Shown: positions 30,529 through 39,619, numbered from the stretch's first letter. The stretch is 64,000 nt of DNA from Parerythrobacter_A sp963838735 (GCA_963838735.1 CAWISG010000001.1:77244-141243); one strand, 5' to 3'. The notes: generated by a model not told the origin, from the sequence alone. A program made the numbers and translations.

Positions 30529-31299
30529 GCCTTAACCGGCTTCAGCCCGCTGCGGAAACGGTCGATGTCCTGCTTGCGGATTTCGACCGCCTGGCCGCGT
30601 GGCAAGTCGGAGAGGCCGAACGGACCGTAGGCGGTTCGGACCAGCCGGTTCACTTTCAGACCCAGCCATTCCAGCACCCGTCTCACTTCGCGGTTCTTGC
30701 CTTCGGTAATCGTCACTTCGATCCACTGGTTGCGGCCCGAACTGCGCTCCTTGTTAGCGTTGATCGGGCCGTAGCGCATTCCGTCGATGGTGACGCCGTC
30801 CATCAATCTCTCCAGCGCGTCCTGCGAAACCTCGCCAAAGGCACGGGCGCGATAGGTGCGCGGGATGTTGCTCGACGGCAGCTCCATCTCACGTTTCAGG
30901 GCGCCGTCATTGGTCAGCAGCAACAGACCCTCGGTATTCAGATCGAGCCGTCCGACCGGCATCACGCGACCGGCATCGAGCGGGCAGGGTATTGCGCAGA
31001 GCGGTATAGATCGTAGGGCGACCCGAAAAGTCGCGCTCGGCCGTCAGCAGGCCGGTCGGCTTGTGGAACGCGAACAGCCGCGTGCGGTCCGCCTTGTCCA
31101 CCGGCTTGCCGTCCACGGTCACACCGCGCAGCGTTTCGATAATGGTGGCGGGGGTCTGCAGCACGTCGCCGTTGAGCGCCACGCGCCCCTCGCCGATCAT
31201 GCGTTCCACTTCGCGGCGGCTGGCGACGCCGGCCCGCGCGAGCAGTTTGGCAATGCGGTGTCCTTCGGGACGCGGCGCGGCGGGGTCATAGCTGGTCAT
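30525..31299 (-). CDS. rluB: RluB-like rRNA pseudouridine synthase (frameshifted at about 30982)
   Basis: About 257 aa after correction. N-terminal S4 RNA-binding domain (HRIAKLLARAGVASRREVERMI, VALNGDVL), then the RsuA/RluB/RluE catalytic domain with the Asp motif GRLDLNTEGLLLLTNDG and the segment KNREVRRVLEWLGLKVNRLVR. The frame changes after TALRNTLP: removing one base from plus-strand GGG at 30982-30984 gives NTLPLDAGRVMPVGRLDLN and restores a single gene (775 nt = 3n+1). RluB modifies U2605 of 23S rRNA, but assignment within the family is tentative. ATG 31299 chosen at the start of conserved sequence. Confidence 0.85.
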
Positions 31300-31413
31300 G
31301 GGGTGGCGATAGCTGCGTTGAGGCGTGTACGATAGCCGTCCGGATACCAAAGGTCAGGGATAGAAGTACCGCGTGTCGCGTTCAGGCATCATAACACCAT
31401 AACGGAGAACATT

Positions 31414-31851
31414 ATGAGCAACGGATTGAATGCACTCGAAACACTGACCGACACCACCATCGACAGCGTACTCGGATACGAAAAGGCGGCGGAAGCAGCG
31501 ACGAATGCTCAACTGGCGCAAACCTTGCGCGAAAGCGCGCAGGAACGCCGGCAGCTGGTCGGCCAAATGAATGCGCAGATCGTCCAGATGGGCGGCACGG
31601 CGCGTGAAGACGGTTCGTTTTCGGGTGGCGCGCACCGCGTGTGGACCGACATTACGACGGCGTTCGGCGATAAAAACGAAGGCGCCGTAGAACGGGTCGA
31701 AGAAGGCGAGGACTATCTGAAAGAGAAGTTCGAGGCGGCTCTGAAGGACGATTCGCTGCCCGCGCCGGCGCGTCAGATCGTGCAGCAGGGCTACACACAG
31801 GTTTGCGAAGGCGAGCGCATGGCGGACCGGCTGACCAGCCAATTCGACTGA
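31414..31851 (+). CDS. PA2169/DUF2383 family four-helix-bundle protein
   Basis: 145 aa, all-helical, no cysteine and no signal peptide. Features of DUF2383: ALETLTDTTIDSVLGYEKAAE, LAQTLRESAQERRQLVGQMNAQI, GAHRVWTDITTAFG, VERVEEGEDYLKEKFEAALKDD, IVQQGYTQVCEGERMADRL. The fold is ferritin-like; expression of relatives often rises under stress, but no function is established. RBS GGAGAA precedes ATG 31414; a clear terminator follows at 31872-31908. Confidence 0.85.
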   Translation: MSNGLNALETLTDTTIDSVLGYEKAAEAATNAQLAQTLRESAQERRQLVGQMNAQIVQMGGTAREDGSFSGGAHRVWTDITTAFGDKNEGAVERVEEGEDYLKEKFEAALKDDSLPAPARQIVQQGYTQVCEGERMADRLTSQFD

Positions 31852-31871
31852 CGCTGCAGTCGAGCAAATGC

Positions 31872-31908
31872 AAAGCTCCGTCCGGTTCACGCCGGGCGGG
31901 GCTTTTTT
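31872..31908 (+). terminator. Rho-independent terminator after the DUF2383 gene
   Basis: Stem AAAGCTCCGTCCGG with CCGGGCGGGGCTTT (two G-U pairs) and a six-base loop, ending in six T. The A-rich 5' side means it could also stop the convergent Rieske oxygenase transcript (stop at 31915). Confidence 0.88.
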
Positions 31909-31914
31909 GCATCT

Positions 31915-33075
31915 TCAGCTGGAGGCGATTGCCCGCGTCACTTCGTCATGGAACCGCGCCACGCCGCCTTCCAGCGTGCCCAGTGTCAGGTGTTCCAGCG
32001 CACCGCTTTCGAGCCCTTGCTGCCCCAGCTCGGCTGCGCGAAAGTCCTCGCTGGCGAAAACGCCCTCATCCAGCAATTTCCAGCTTCGCTCCCAATGGGC
32101 CGAGGCCTTTTCGTCGGCAGGCGCTTCGGGAATGAGCATTGTGTTTTCAACAAGCGTACTGCGCTCGTTCTGCGGCAGGACCACCATGACATTGAGGTAA
32201 TCCGGGCTTGGAATGACAAGACAGCCGGTCAGTGTCTGATACGCGAAGGTAACGTGCCGACGCACCGCCGCCATATCCCCCACGTCCATTCCCGCCATGT
32301 TGTCGACACGGCCTACGGCGGAGCGGGCATGCGGGCCAATCATGTCGCCTGCGGTCACGCCATCCTTGAAGAACGGCCCGATCGTTTGCGCGTGAAGGCG
32401 CGTGACGTGATAGCTTTCCAGAAACGCATCCATGATGAGCTTCCAGTTCGCGGCAACCGTATGCGTGCGGCGGCGGAACACAACCGAGTCCGCCATTCCG
32501 AGTGCGGCGAAATCGTCGCCCAGTATGGCAGCGTCCGCAAAGTCAGCATCTTTTGCACCCGCGTACCAGATCGCGCCGCCTGCTTCGTAGCTTGGCAGTT
32601 CCCGCAAACCCATCCTTGCCTTGTCGAGGCCAGGAAAGGTTTCGGGGCGGGGCACACCTTGCAGCGATCCGTCGAGGCGATAGGTCCATGCGTGATAAGG
32701 GCACACCAGCCGGGGCGCGCATCGCACTGCCTCCCCTTCGACCAGCCGTGTGCCACGATGGCGGCAGACGTTCAGGAAGACGCCCGCGCGCCCATCCGTA
32801 TCGCGAACCAGCAATAGGGGTTGCCCGGTTCCGTCATGCGGCATTACGCTGCCGGGTTCCAGCAGGACGGCGCTCGGCATGATCAGCCGGGGTTGCCGGT
32901 CGAACAATAGCGATTTTTCCGCATTCCATTGTACCGGGTCGGTATAGACGCTTGCAGGAACGGTGCGGATCCCGCCCTTGGGACGCGCGGTATTGCGCGC
33001 AACCTCCTCGACCAACGCGCGCTGGCCGGCAGTTGGCTGCCGGGTGGTGGCCTCACGGGTGTCGACGGCGTTCAT
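31915..33075 (-). CDS. Aromatic ring-hydroxylating oxygenase alpha subunit (Rieske type)
   Basis: 386 aa. Rieske 2Fe-2S ligands C104, H106 (VCRHRGTRL) and C125, H128 (CPYHAW); mononuclear iron histidines H223 and H228 in DAFLESYHVTRLH. No beta subunit, ferredoxin or reductase gene is adjacent, so it must borrow an electron donor. Single-component relatives act on aromatic compounds, choline-like amines or carnitine; the substrate cannot be told here. The frame extends upstream, but ATG 33075 gives a normal N-terminus. Confidence 0.87.
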   Translation of the reverse strand: MNAVDTREATTRQPTAGQRALVEEVARNTARPKGGIRTVPASVYTDPVQWNAEKSLLFDRQPRLIMPSAVLLEPGSVMPHDGTGQPLLLVRDTDGRAGVFLNVCRHRGTRLVEGEAVRCAPRLVCPYHAWTYRLDGSLQGVPRPETFPGLDKARMGLRELPSYEAGGAIWYAGAKDADFADAAILGDDFAALGMADSVVFRRRTHTVAANWKLIMDAFLESYHVTRLHAQTIGPFFKDGVTAGDMIGPHARSAVGRVDNMAGMDVGDMAAVRRHVTFAYQTLTGCLVIPSPDYLNVMVVLPQNERSTLVENTMLIPEAPADEKASAHWERSWKLLDEGVFASEDFRAAELGQQGLESGALEHLTLGTLEGGVARFHDEVTRAIASS

Positions 33076-33151
33076 CTGCGGCTTCCTATGCGCGGGACGG
33101 ACAGCTAGTGTTGCCGATGTAAGTACGAAAAAGCAAAAGGCGTATTCCCGA

Positions 33152-34945
33152 ATGGCCGAAGCGGCAGCGACAACGACGAAGCCCGCGCCGAAGCCGGGTT
33201 GGCGCGAAGTGATTCGCGCGCTGGGTAATCGCAAGACCGGTTTCATGGCGCTGTTCGGGTTTGCCAGCGGTCTGCCGTTTGCCCTGTTCCTCGGCACTTT
33301 GTTCGCCTGGCTTTCCGAGGCCGAGGTCGATCTGGAAACGATGGGCGTCTTCTCGCTGATCGGGCTTGCTTATGCTTTCCAGTTCCTGTGGTCGCCGCTG
33401 ATCGACAAGGTCAACATTCCGCTGATGCGCAGGTTGGGTCGGCGCAAGCAGTGGATCGTGCCTGCGCAAATCCTGCTTGGCGTGATCCTCGTGGCGCTGG
33501 CGCTCAGCAATCCGAGCAATGAAAGCATCGGCTGGTTCAGCTTGCTGGCGGGTATCGGCGCGCTGGCTTCGGCCACGCAGGATATCGCCATCAATGCCTG
33601 GCGCATCGACGTGGCGGACGAGGTCGCCACGCTCGACATGCTGTCGACGGTATACCAGATGGGTTACCGTCTGGCAGCGCTGGTCGGCGGTGCGCTGGGC
33701 TTGATTATCGCGGCACGCATCGGCTGGCCGCAGACCTATATGCTGATGGGCGGCATCCTGCTTGCGATCGGCTTTGCAGGCCTGTTCGCGCCCGATAGCG
33801 ACCGGGGGCGGCAGGAGGCGGGTGCACCGGTTATCGAGGACGAGTTGCTGGTCGCACTGCGCCACGAAGGCGAGCTTGCGCCTGCGGTGCGGGGCAGGGC
33901 GCTGGCCATCGTCGCCGTGCTGTGGGCGGTTGCCATCGGCGTGGTGCTGACCTTCATGTACATGTCGCTGGCGCTGCCGCCGGAACAGCGGCCGAACCCG
34001 ACCGACTTCACCCTGAATTACGGCCCGTGGATCATCGTCGCCACTATCGTGCTGCCCGCGCTGATCGCAGGCTGGCTTGCATCGCAGAAGAAGGCGGGCC
34101 GCAACCTGCTGACCGAAGATGCGCCTGCCGCAACGGGCGGCGGTTACGTGATGGACCATTTCTATCGCGCGCTGCTGCTGCCGCTGGTCGAGTTCGTCGG
34201 GCGCATCGGCTGGTCGCTCGTGCTGATCCTTGCGGTAGTGCTGACCTACCGCATTTGCGACGCGATCTGGGGCACGTTCGCCTATCCTTTCTATCTGGGC
34301 GAGCTGGCCTATTCCAATGACCAGGTCGCGTTTGCCTCCAAGTTCTTCGGGGTGTTCGCCATCCTGCTGGGTCTGGCGCTGGGCGGATATATGCTGACCG
34401 TTTTCGGGCGGATGCTGACCCTGACGCTAGGTGCCTTGCTGGCGGCACTGACGAACCTCCTTTACGCCGACCTGGCCCGCGGCGGGGCGTTGATGCAGGC
34501 GGGCAGCGACGCCATCGGCTTTACCGCGCTTATCGATTTCCTGGCGCGTATCTTCTTCGTCGACCCGGTTGGACTGGCGAAGCTGACCTTCACCATCATG
34601 TTCGAGAACCTTGCGATTGGCATTGCGGGGGCGGCATATATCGCCTGGCTTTCCTCCATCGTGAACAAGAATTTCAGCGCGGTGCAGTATGCGTTGCTGT
34701 CTTCGCTGACATTGCTGGTCGGCACTTTGGGGCGCGGCGCGCTGGGCGAGATGATCGAAGGGCGTGGCTATTTCGATGTCTTTGTTTTCACGACGTATAT
34801 CGGGTTTATCGCTGTCGTTCTGTGTCTGATGGAATGGTATCGGCAGCGCCGTACCGGACGCGCTTCGGGTGTCGTTGCGCCGGAGGTTCAGGCAGCTCCG
34901 CCCGGCATTGCGCCCGCCTCGCGCAGCACCGATCCCGCCAGATAG
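33152..34945 (+). CDS. MFS permease of the AmpG/PAT type
   Basis: 597 aa with about 12-14 predicted membrane helices. AmpG-like features: GNRKTGFMALFGFASGLPFALFLGTLFAWLSEAEV at the N-terminus, LWSPLIDKVNIP, GRRKQWIVPAQILL, and ATQDIAINAWRIDV. AmpG imports GlcNAc-anhydromuropeptides for cell-wall recycling; other members carry acetyl-CoA or siderophores. The C-terminal tail is cytosolic and variable. Its last 58 nt overlap the convergent folC gene. Start ATG 33152 follows AAAAGG; upstream in-frame GTG codons lie inside the divergent oxygenase gene. Confidence 0.85.
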   Translation: MAEAAATTTKPAPKPGWREVIRALGNRKTGFMALFGFASGLPFALFLGTLFAWLSEAEVDLETMGVFSLIGLAYAFQFLWSPLIDKVNIPLMRRLGRRKQWIVPAQILLGVILVALALSNPSNESIGWFSLLAGIGALASATQDIAINAWRIDVADEVATLDMLSTVYQMGYRLAALVGGALGLIIAARIGWPQTYMLMGGILLAIGFAGLFAPDSDRGRQEAGAPVIEDELLVALRHEGELAPAVRGRALAIVAVLWAVAIGVVLTFMYMSLALPPEQRPNPTDFTLNYGPWIIVATIVLPALIAGWLASQKKAGRNLLTEDAPAATGGGYVMDHFYRALLLPLVEFVGRIGWSLVLILAVVLTYRICDAIWGTFAYPFYLGELAYSNDQVAFASKFFGVFAILLGLALGGYMLTVFGRMLTLTLGALLAALTNLLYADLARGGALMQAGSDAIGFTALIDFLARIFFVDPVGLAKLTFTIMFENLAIGIAGAAYIAWLSSIVNKNFSAVQYALLSSLTLLVGTLGRGALGEMIEGRGYFDVFVFTTYIGFIAVVLCLMEWYRQRRTGRASGVVAPEVQAAPPGIAPASRSTDPAR

Positions 34946-36201
34946 AGCGAGCCTGCCACCAGCACCGGCAGGCCGTCATCGGGCAGCGCGGCGAGGGCCA
35001 AAGCGACGTCCGGCGCGCGGCGTGCTTCAGCACCGAAGGCGGAGGCCGGGTGCGCCTCGTGCCCCGGTACCGGAACGATGGTCAGGCTTGCGATGCTATC
35101 GCCGAGTGGCGCGACGAGGGCGGCGGGGTCTTTCGCCTCCAGCATTCCAAGCACCAGGTGCAGGCGCGTGCCCGCCAAATGCGCCGCCAGCGCCTCGCCA
35201 GCGTTGCGGTTGTGTCCGCCGTCGAGCCAGAGCGCGCGGTTGGTGCCGAACATGCCGTCGGGAAGTCGCTGCAACCGCCCCGGCCAGCGCGCGGTGCGCA
35301 ATCCGGTTGCTATCGAGTCGCGCGATGCCGACACCGCATCCTGGTGCCGCAGCATCGCCATCGCCAGCCCGGCATTCTGCACCTGATGCGGTCCGGCTAG
35401 CGCAGGCAAGGGCAGCGCAAGCGCACCATGGCGGTCTTCGTAATGCAGGCCGGTGGCCGTCGTGCTGACATGCCAATCGACGCCCTGCATCGCCAGTGGC
35501 GCGCCCGCCGCTGAGGCAGCCCTCCCGATCTCGCGCGCAGCATCGAGCGTTTGAGACTGGGTCACGACCGGGCGGCCCGACTTAATGATGCCCGCCTTCT
35601 CGAACGCGATCCGGGCTATCGGCGTTTGCGGCACGCCGTCTTCTGGGGCCAGCAGGAAGCGTTCGTGATCTATGCCGAGGGCCGCGATGCCGCACATGGC
35701 GGGGTGTTCGATAACGTTGGTTGCATCGAATCGCCCGCCAAGACCGACCTCGATCACGCAGGCGTCGGCGGGTGTGCGCGCAAAAGCAAGGAAGCTGGCA
35801 GCGACGGTGGCTTCGAAGAAGCTGGGGGCCAGGCTTTCTGCGCCATAAAGCCTGTCCGCCGCGTCCAGCACTTCGCACAGCAAGTCGGCGAGCGAGCCGT
35901 CTGTGATTTCCTCGCCTGCGACCACGATGCGTTCGTTGTAGCGAACCAGATGCGGGCTGGTTGCGACATGGACGCACTTTCCGTCAGCCTCCAGCATCGC
36001 GCGCAGGAAGGCGCAGGTGGATCCCTTGCCGTTGGTCCCCGCGACATGGAATACCGGCGGCAGGCAGTTCTGCGGATCGCCCAGCCGTGCCATCAGCGCG
36101 CGCATCGTCCCCAGACCGAACCGTCCCTGCGGCAAGGACAACGTCGCCAGCCGGTCGAGCTGCGCCTGCACGCGAGGGTCGGACGAAGTGCCGAAGTCCA
36201 A
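34888..36201 (-). CDS. folC: Bifunctional folylpolyglutamate synthase/dihydrofolate synthase
   Basis: 437 aa. Mur-ligase-type ATPase: P-loop FHVAGTNGKGSTCAFL, HVATSPHLVRYNERI, EVGLGGRFDATNV, the LGIDHERFL Mg/ATP region, and C-terminal WLDGGHNRNAGEAL. It adds L-glutamate to dihydropteroate and to folates. It is last in a minus-strand run trpF-trpB-trpA-accD-folC, an arrangement common in alphaproteobacteria. Its 3' end overlaps the convergent permease by 58 nt. Confidence 0.95.
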   Translation of the reverse strand: MDFGTSSDPRVQAQLDRLATLSLPQGRFGLGTMRALMARLGDPQNCLPPVFHVAGTNGKGSTCAFLRAMLEADGKCVHVATSPHLVRYNERIVVAGEEITDGSLADLLCEVLDAADRLYGAESLAPSFFEATVAASFLAFARTPADACVIEVGLGGRFDATNVIEHPAMCGIAALGIDHERFLLAPEDGVPQTPIARIAFEKAGIIKSGRPVVTQSQTLDAAREIGRAASAAGAPLAMQGVDWHVSTTATGLHYEDRHGALALPLPALAGPHQVQNAGLAMAMLRHQDAVSASRDSIATGLRTARWPGRLQRLPDGMFGTNRALWLDGGHNRNAGEALAAHLAGTRLHLVLGMLEAKDPAALVAPLGDSIASLTIVPVPGHEAHPASAFGAEARRAPDVALALAALPDDGLPVLVAGSLYLAGSVLREAGAMPGGAA

Positions 36202-36254
36202 GTGGGAGAGTCCTTTCTGTTTAGTGCACAGGACCGAGCGTTAGCCAGCAGACA

Positions 36255-37106
36255 CTACGCCGCTTTGTCCCCCTGCATGTAGCCGAGCAGCTGCGCCAGC
36301 GTGCCGCGCAACTCTTTGCGATGCACTACCATGTCGATCATGCCGTGTTTCAGCAGGTATTCCGCGCGCTGGAAGCCATCGGGCAGCTTCTCCCGAATGG
36401 TATCCTGGATCACCCGCTGGCCGGCAAAGCCGATCAGCGCGCCCGGTTCCGCAATTTGCACGTCGCCCAGCATCGCATAGCTCGCAGTGACGCCGCCGGT
36501 CGTGGGATCGGTCAGCACCACGATATAGGGCAGGCCTGCCGCCTTCAGTCGCCGCGTCATCACCGTGGCGCGCGGCATCTGCATCAGGCTGAGGATGCCC
36601 TCCTGCATCCGGGCACCGCCCGCCGCCGTCACCACGATATAGCCACAGCCGCGCTCCAGCGCCGCCTCCGCCCCGGCGACGAATGCCGCGCCCACGGCCA
36701 TGCCCATGCTGCCGCCCATGAAGCCGAAATCCTGCACGCCGACCACGGCGGGGTGGCCGTCTATGGTGCCGGAGCCGGTGCTGAACGCATCACGATGGGG
36801 GTTCTTGGCACGGGCCAGTTTCAGGCGTTCGGTGTATTTCTTGGTATCGCGAAACTTCAACGGGTCCTCGGGCACTTCGGGCTGCGGCAGCAGGTCGAAG
36901 CCGGGGTCCAGCAGCAGCGCCAGCCGTGCATCGGCGCCGATCCGCGTATGATGGTCGCAGCGAGGGCAGACATGGGCATTGTCCTCGAACTCCTTGGCGA
37001 ACACCATCTCGTCGCAGCCGCCGCATTTCACCCATAGATTATCGGGCGTCTCCCGCTTGATGCCGAAGGTCGGGAGCGAATTGCGAACACGGTTGAGCCA
37101 AGTCAT
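36255..37106 (-). CDS. accD: Acetyl-CoA carboxylase carboxyltransferase subunit beta
   Basis: 283 aa. N-terminal zinc ribbon with C28, C31, C47 and C50 (KCGGC, VCPRC), then the crotonase-like carboxyltransferase domain (MGGSMGMAVGAAFV; GGARMQEGILSLMQM; YIVVLTDPTTGGVTASYAMLGD; GFAGQRVIQDT). With AccA it transfers the carboxyl group from biotin to acetyl-CoA, the first step of fatty-acid synthesis. It lies 9 nt downstream of trpA and upstream of folC. Confidence 0.97.
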   Translation of the reverse strand: MTWLNRVRNSLPTFGIKRETPDNLWVKCGGCDEMVFAKEFEDNAHVCPRCDHHTRIGADARLALLLDPGFDLLPQPEVPEDPLKFRDTKKYTERLKLARAKNPHRDAFSTGSGTIDGHPAVVGVQDFGFMGGSMGMAVGAAFVAGAEAALERGCGYIVVTAAGGARMQEGILSLMQMPRATVMTRRLKAAGLPYIVVLTDPTTGGVTASYAMLGDVQIAEPGALIGFAGQRVIQDTIREKLPDGFQRAEYLLKHGMIDMVVHRKELRGTLAQLLGYMQGDKAA

Positions 37107-37115
37107 GGGTGCAGC

Positions 37116-37898
37116 CTATCGCGCATTGTGGACGGCGTGCGCAAGCGCGGCGGTCAGGGTTTGCAAATGCGCTGGTGCATTGGCTCGGTGTTTTTCAATC
37201 AGGTCGACCAGCGCGGAACCGACAACCACGCCATCGGCAATCGCTGCGATATCAGTGGCTTGCGCCGGAGTCCTGACACCGAATCCCACCGCGACGGGCA
37301 AGTCGGTCGCTGCCTTGAGTCGGCCGACCGCGTCAGCGATACTGTCGCTTGCTGCCTGCTGTTTACCCGTAACCCCCGCAACGGAGACGTAATAGACGAA
37401 ACCGTCCGATCCTTCGAGCACCGCAGGCAAGCGCGCGGTATCGGTTGTGGGCGTGGCAAGGCGGATGGGCGCGATACCGCACGCGCGCAGGGCAGGGCCA
37501 AGCGCATCGTCTTCTTCAGGCGGGATGTCCACGCATATGACCCCGTCCACCCCCGCCGTCGCACACTGGTCCGCGAACCACTCCGGCCCGCGCCGCACCA
37601 TCGGATTGGCATAGCCCATCAGCACCAGCGGCACATCCGGGTGCCGCGCGCGAAAGCCCGTGGCGAGGGCGAACACGTCGGCAGTCGTGGTGCCATTGCC
37701 GAGGCTGCGCAAATTGGCGTTCTGGATCGCCGGGCCGTCCGCCATCGGATCGGTGAACGGCATGCCGAGTTCGATCACATCCGCACCGCCCGCAACCAGC
37801 GCATCGAGATTGGCCGATGTGTCGCCGTCGCCCGCGGTCACGAAGCAGACGAGGGCGGGGCTGGCGAAGGCCGCGGCAAGGCGGGTTGCAGAGGTCAT
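37116..37898 (-). CDS. trpA: Tryptophan synthase alpha subunit
   Basis: 260 aa TIM barrel. Catalytic region ADVIELGMPFTDPMADGPAIQ contains the general-base Glu and Asp; VPLVLMGYANPMVRRG, DGVICVDIPPEE and GVTGKQQA are conserved. It cleaves indole-3-glycerol phosphate and channels indole to TrpB. Unlike the usual tight trpB-trpA spacing, 488 nt of repeat-containing non-coding DNA separate it from trpB. Confidence 0.96.
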   Translation of the reverse strand: MTSATRLAAAFASPALVCFVTAGDGDTSANLDALVAGGADVIELGMPFTDPMADGPAIQNANLRSLGNGTTTADVFALATGFRARHPDVPLVLMGYANPMVRRGPEWFADQCATAGVDGVICVDIPPEEDDALGPALRACGIAPIRLATPTTDTARLPAVLEGSDGFVYYVSVAGVTGKQQAASDSIADAVGRLKAATDLPVAVGFGVRTPAQATDIAAIADGVVVGSALVDLIEKHRANAPAHLQTLTAALAHAVHNAR

Positions 37899-37958
37899 CG
37901 GGTTGCTAACCAGCTGATTTTACAAGCAGGAGGGGTTTGCGGCATGTAGGACACGTGA

Positions 37959-37989
37959 CACGTGTTACACTGTTCAGGGGCAAAAGTTT
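37959..37989 (-). promoter_or_regulatory. Leader element A: shared with the rpsA leader
   Basis: Read on the minus strand (towards trpA) it contains AACTTTTGCCCC, four bases, and ACAGTGTAACACGTG. A closely matching copy lies at 54604-54633 in the rpsA leader in the same orientation relative to its gene. Consensus ACAGTRTAACACSTG. It may be a promoter, operator or dispersed repeat; two copies do not decide. Confidence 0.4.
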
Positions 37990-38216
37990 TCGGGAGAAAC
38001 GCGTTCGTATGAACGCGGCTTTGCGGTAATGAGGACGAGGATTGTCATGCAGCGCCTATGCCACGCCGCGGCGTGTGTAGGACAGGGTGTTTGTAGGGCG
38101 GTCCATGTTTGCTCATGCCGATCCGTTCGCCTCGAGCTGGTGGCACTGCGCATCGTCTTCAGACTTCGAGGGGTTCGCAAAGGAGTTTGCGGAATAGCCT
38201 ATTTCGCTTCGCCAAT

Positions 38217-38307
38217 CCGTTCGCCCTGAGTTTGTCGAAGGGCTGCACTTCACTTTGGGCACAGCACAGGAAGAAAGACAATGCTTCGACAAGCTCAGCA
38301 CGAACGG
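38217..38307. repeat. REP-like inverted repeat pair upstream of trpA
   Basis: Left arm CCGTTCGCCCTGAGTTTGTC continues GAAGGGCT (38217-38244); right arm at 38281-38307 is the reverse complement type (ATGCTTCGACAAGCTCAGCA, continuing CGAACGG). The arms share CCGTTCG..CTGAG.TTGTCGAAG. This matches interspersed palindromes common in sphingomonad genomes; two more copies flank the other side of trpB. Confidence 0.85.
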
Positions 38308-38386
38308 TGGTTGGCGAAGCCGGGTATTTCAAACCTCTCGTTACCTCGCCGCCTGATCAAGTCCGTGCGTGACGAAGGTATTAACA

Positions 38387-39619
38387 TCAAATCTCCACCC
38401 CCAGCGCCTCGGCCACGGTGAAGATATCCTTGTCCCCGCGCCCACACAGGTTCGCAAGTATCACAGCATTCTCCGGCATCGTCTTCGCCCGCTCCGCCAC
38501 CGCGTAGATCGCGTGGCTTGGTTCGAGCGCGGGAATGATGCCCTCTGTGCGACACAGCAGCTGGAACCCTTCCAGCGCCTCGTCATCCGTTACCGCCGTA
38601 TATTCCACGCGACCTGAATCCTTGAGCCAGGCGTGTTCGGGGCCGATCCCGGGGTAGTCGAGACCGGCGCTGATCGAGTGGCCTTCGGTGATCTGGCCAT
38701 CCTCGTCCTGCAGCAGGTAAGTCTTGTTGCCGTGCAGGACGCCCGGCGCGCCGCCCAACAGCGATGCAGCGTGTTCGCTCCCGTCCAGCCCGCGTCCTGC
38801 TGCCTCGACGCCCAGCATCGCCACATCTCTATCGTCGAGGAATGGGTGGAACAGGCCCAGCGCATTGGACCCCCCACCGATGCAGGCGACCAACAGGTCG
38901 GGCAGGCGGCCGGTGCGCTCCAGCATTTGCGCGCGCGCTTCCACGCCGATCACGCTTTGGAAGTCGCGCACCATTTCGGGGTAAGGATGCGGGCCCGCCG
39001 CGGTGCCGATAATGTAGAACGTGTCGTGCACATTCGCGACCCAGTCGCGCAGCCCCTCGTTCATGGCATCCTTCAGCGTGCCGCGCCCGCTGGTGACGGG
39101 GACGACTTCGGCCCCCAGCAGCTTCATGCGAAAGACGTTGGGCGATTGCCGCCGCACATCCTCGGCGCCCATGTAGATGATGCAGGGCAGGCCGAACCGC
39201 GCGCAGACGGTGGCGGTTGCGACGCCGTGCTGGCCCGCGCCGGTTTCCGCGATGATGCGCGTCTTGCCCATGCGGATGGCGAGAAGAATCTGGCCGATGC
39301 AGTTGTTTATCTTGTGCGCGCCGGTGTGGTTCAGCTCGTCGCGCTTGAACCAGATTTGCGCGCCTTTTCCGCTACTCGCTTGTGCGGCGCACGCGTCGGT
39401 AAGCCGTTCGGCGAAGTAGAGCGGGCTTGGGCGGCCCACATAATGTTCCAGCAGATCGTCGAACTGCGCGCGGAACGCGGGGTCCGCCTGCGCAGCACGG
39501 TATTCACGCTCCAGGTCGAGCACCAGCGGCATGAGCGTTTCCGCCACGAAACGCCCGCCGTAGTCGCCGAAATGGCCGCGCTCGTCCGGCTGGGTGCGAA
39601 AGGAGTTGGGTGCGTTCAT
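38387..39619 (-). CDS. trpB: Tryptophan synthase beta subunit
   Basis: 410 aa. PLP-binding lysine K103 in ELNHTGAHKINNCIGQ; phosphate loop GGGSNALG; ETGAGQHGVATAT and GRGDKDIFTVAEALG are typical. It condenses indole with serine to give tryptophan. N-terminus MNAPNSFRTQPDERGHFGDYGGRFV is canonical. The gene is bracketed by palindromic repeats (38217-38307 and 39630-39721). Confidence 0.97.
   Translation of the reverse strand: MNAPNSFRTQPDERGHFGDYGGRFVAETLMPLVLDLEREYRAAQADPAFRAQFDDLLEHYVGRPSPLYFAERLTDACAAQASSGKGAQIWFKRDELNHTGAHKINNCIGQILLAIRMGKTRIIAETGAGQHGVATATVCARFGLPCIIYMGAEDVRRQSPNVFRMKLLGAEVVPVTSGRGTLKDAMNEGLRDWVANVHDTFYIIGTAAGPHPYPEMVRDFQSVIGVEARAQMLERTGRLPDLLVACIGGGSNALGLFHPFLDDRDVAMLGVEAAGRGLDGSEHAASLLGGAPGVLHGNKTYLLQDEDGQITEGHSISAGLDYPGIGPEHAWLKDSGRVEYTAVTDDEALEGFQLLCRTEGIIPALEPSHAIYAVAERAKTMPENAVILANLCGRGDKDIFTVAEALGVEI

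Larger units (their letters stand above)
37899..38386. other. Non-coding spacer between trpB and trpA
   Basis: 488 nt with no convincing gene. Contents from left: the shared element at 37959-37989, a perfect 7-bp hairpin at 38000-38017 (CGCGTTCGTATGAACGCG), and an inverted pair of palindromic repeats at 38217-38307. Short frames exist in all directions but have poor RBS support and unlikely composition. In many alphaproteobacteria trpB and trpA are nearly adjacent, so this looks like inserted repeat DNA. Confidence 0.7.

Noticed and set aside
38029..38229. A 66-residue cysteine-rich plus-strand frame in the trpB-trpA spacer
   Set aside because: No RBS, overlaps repeats, composition unlike any protein family.
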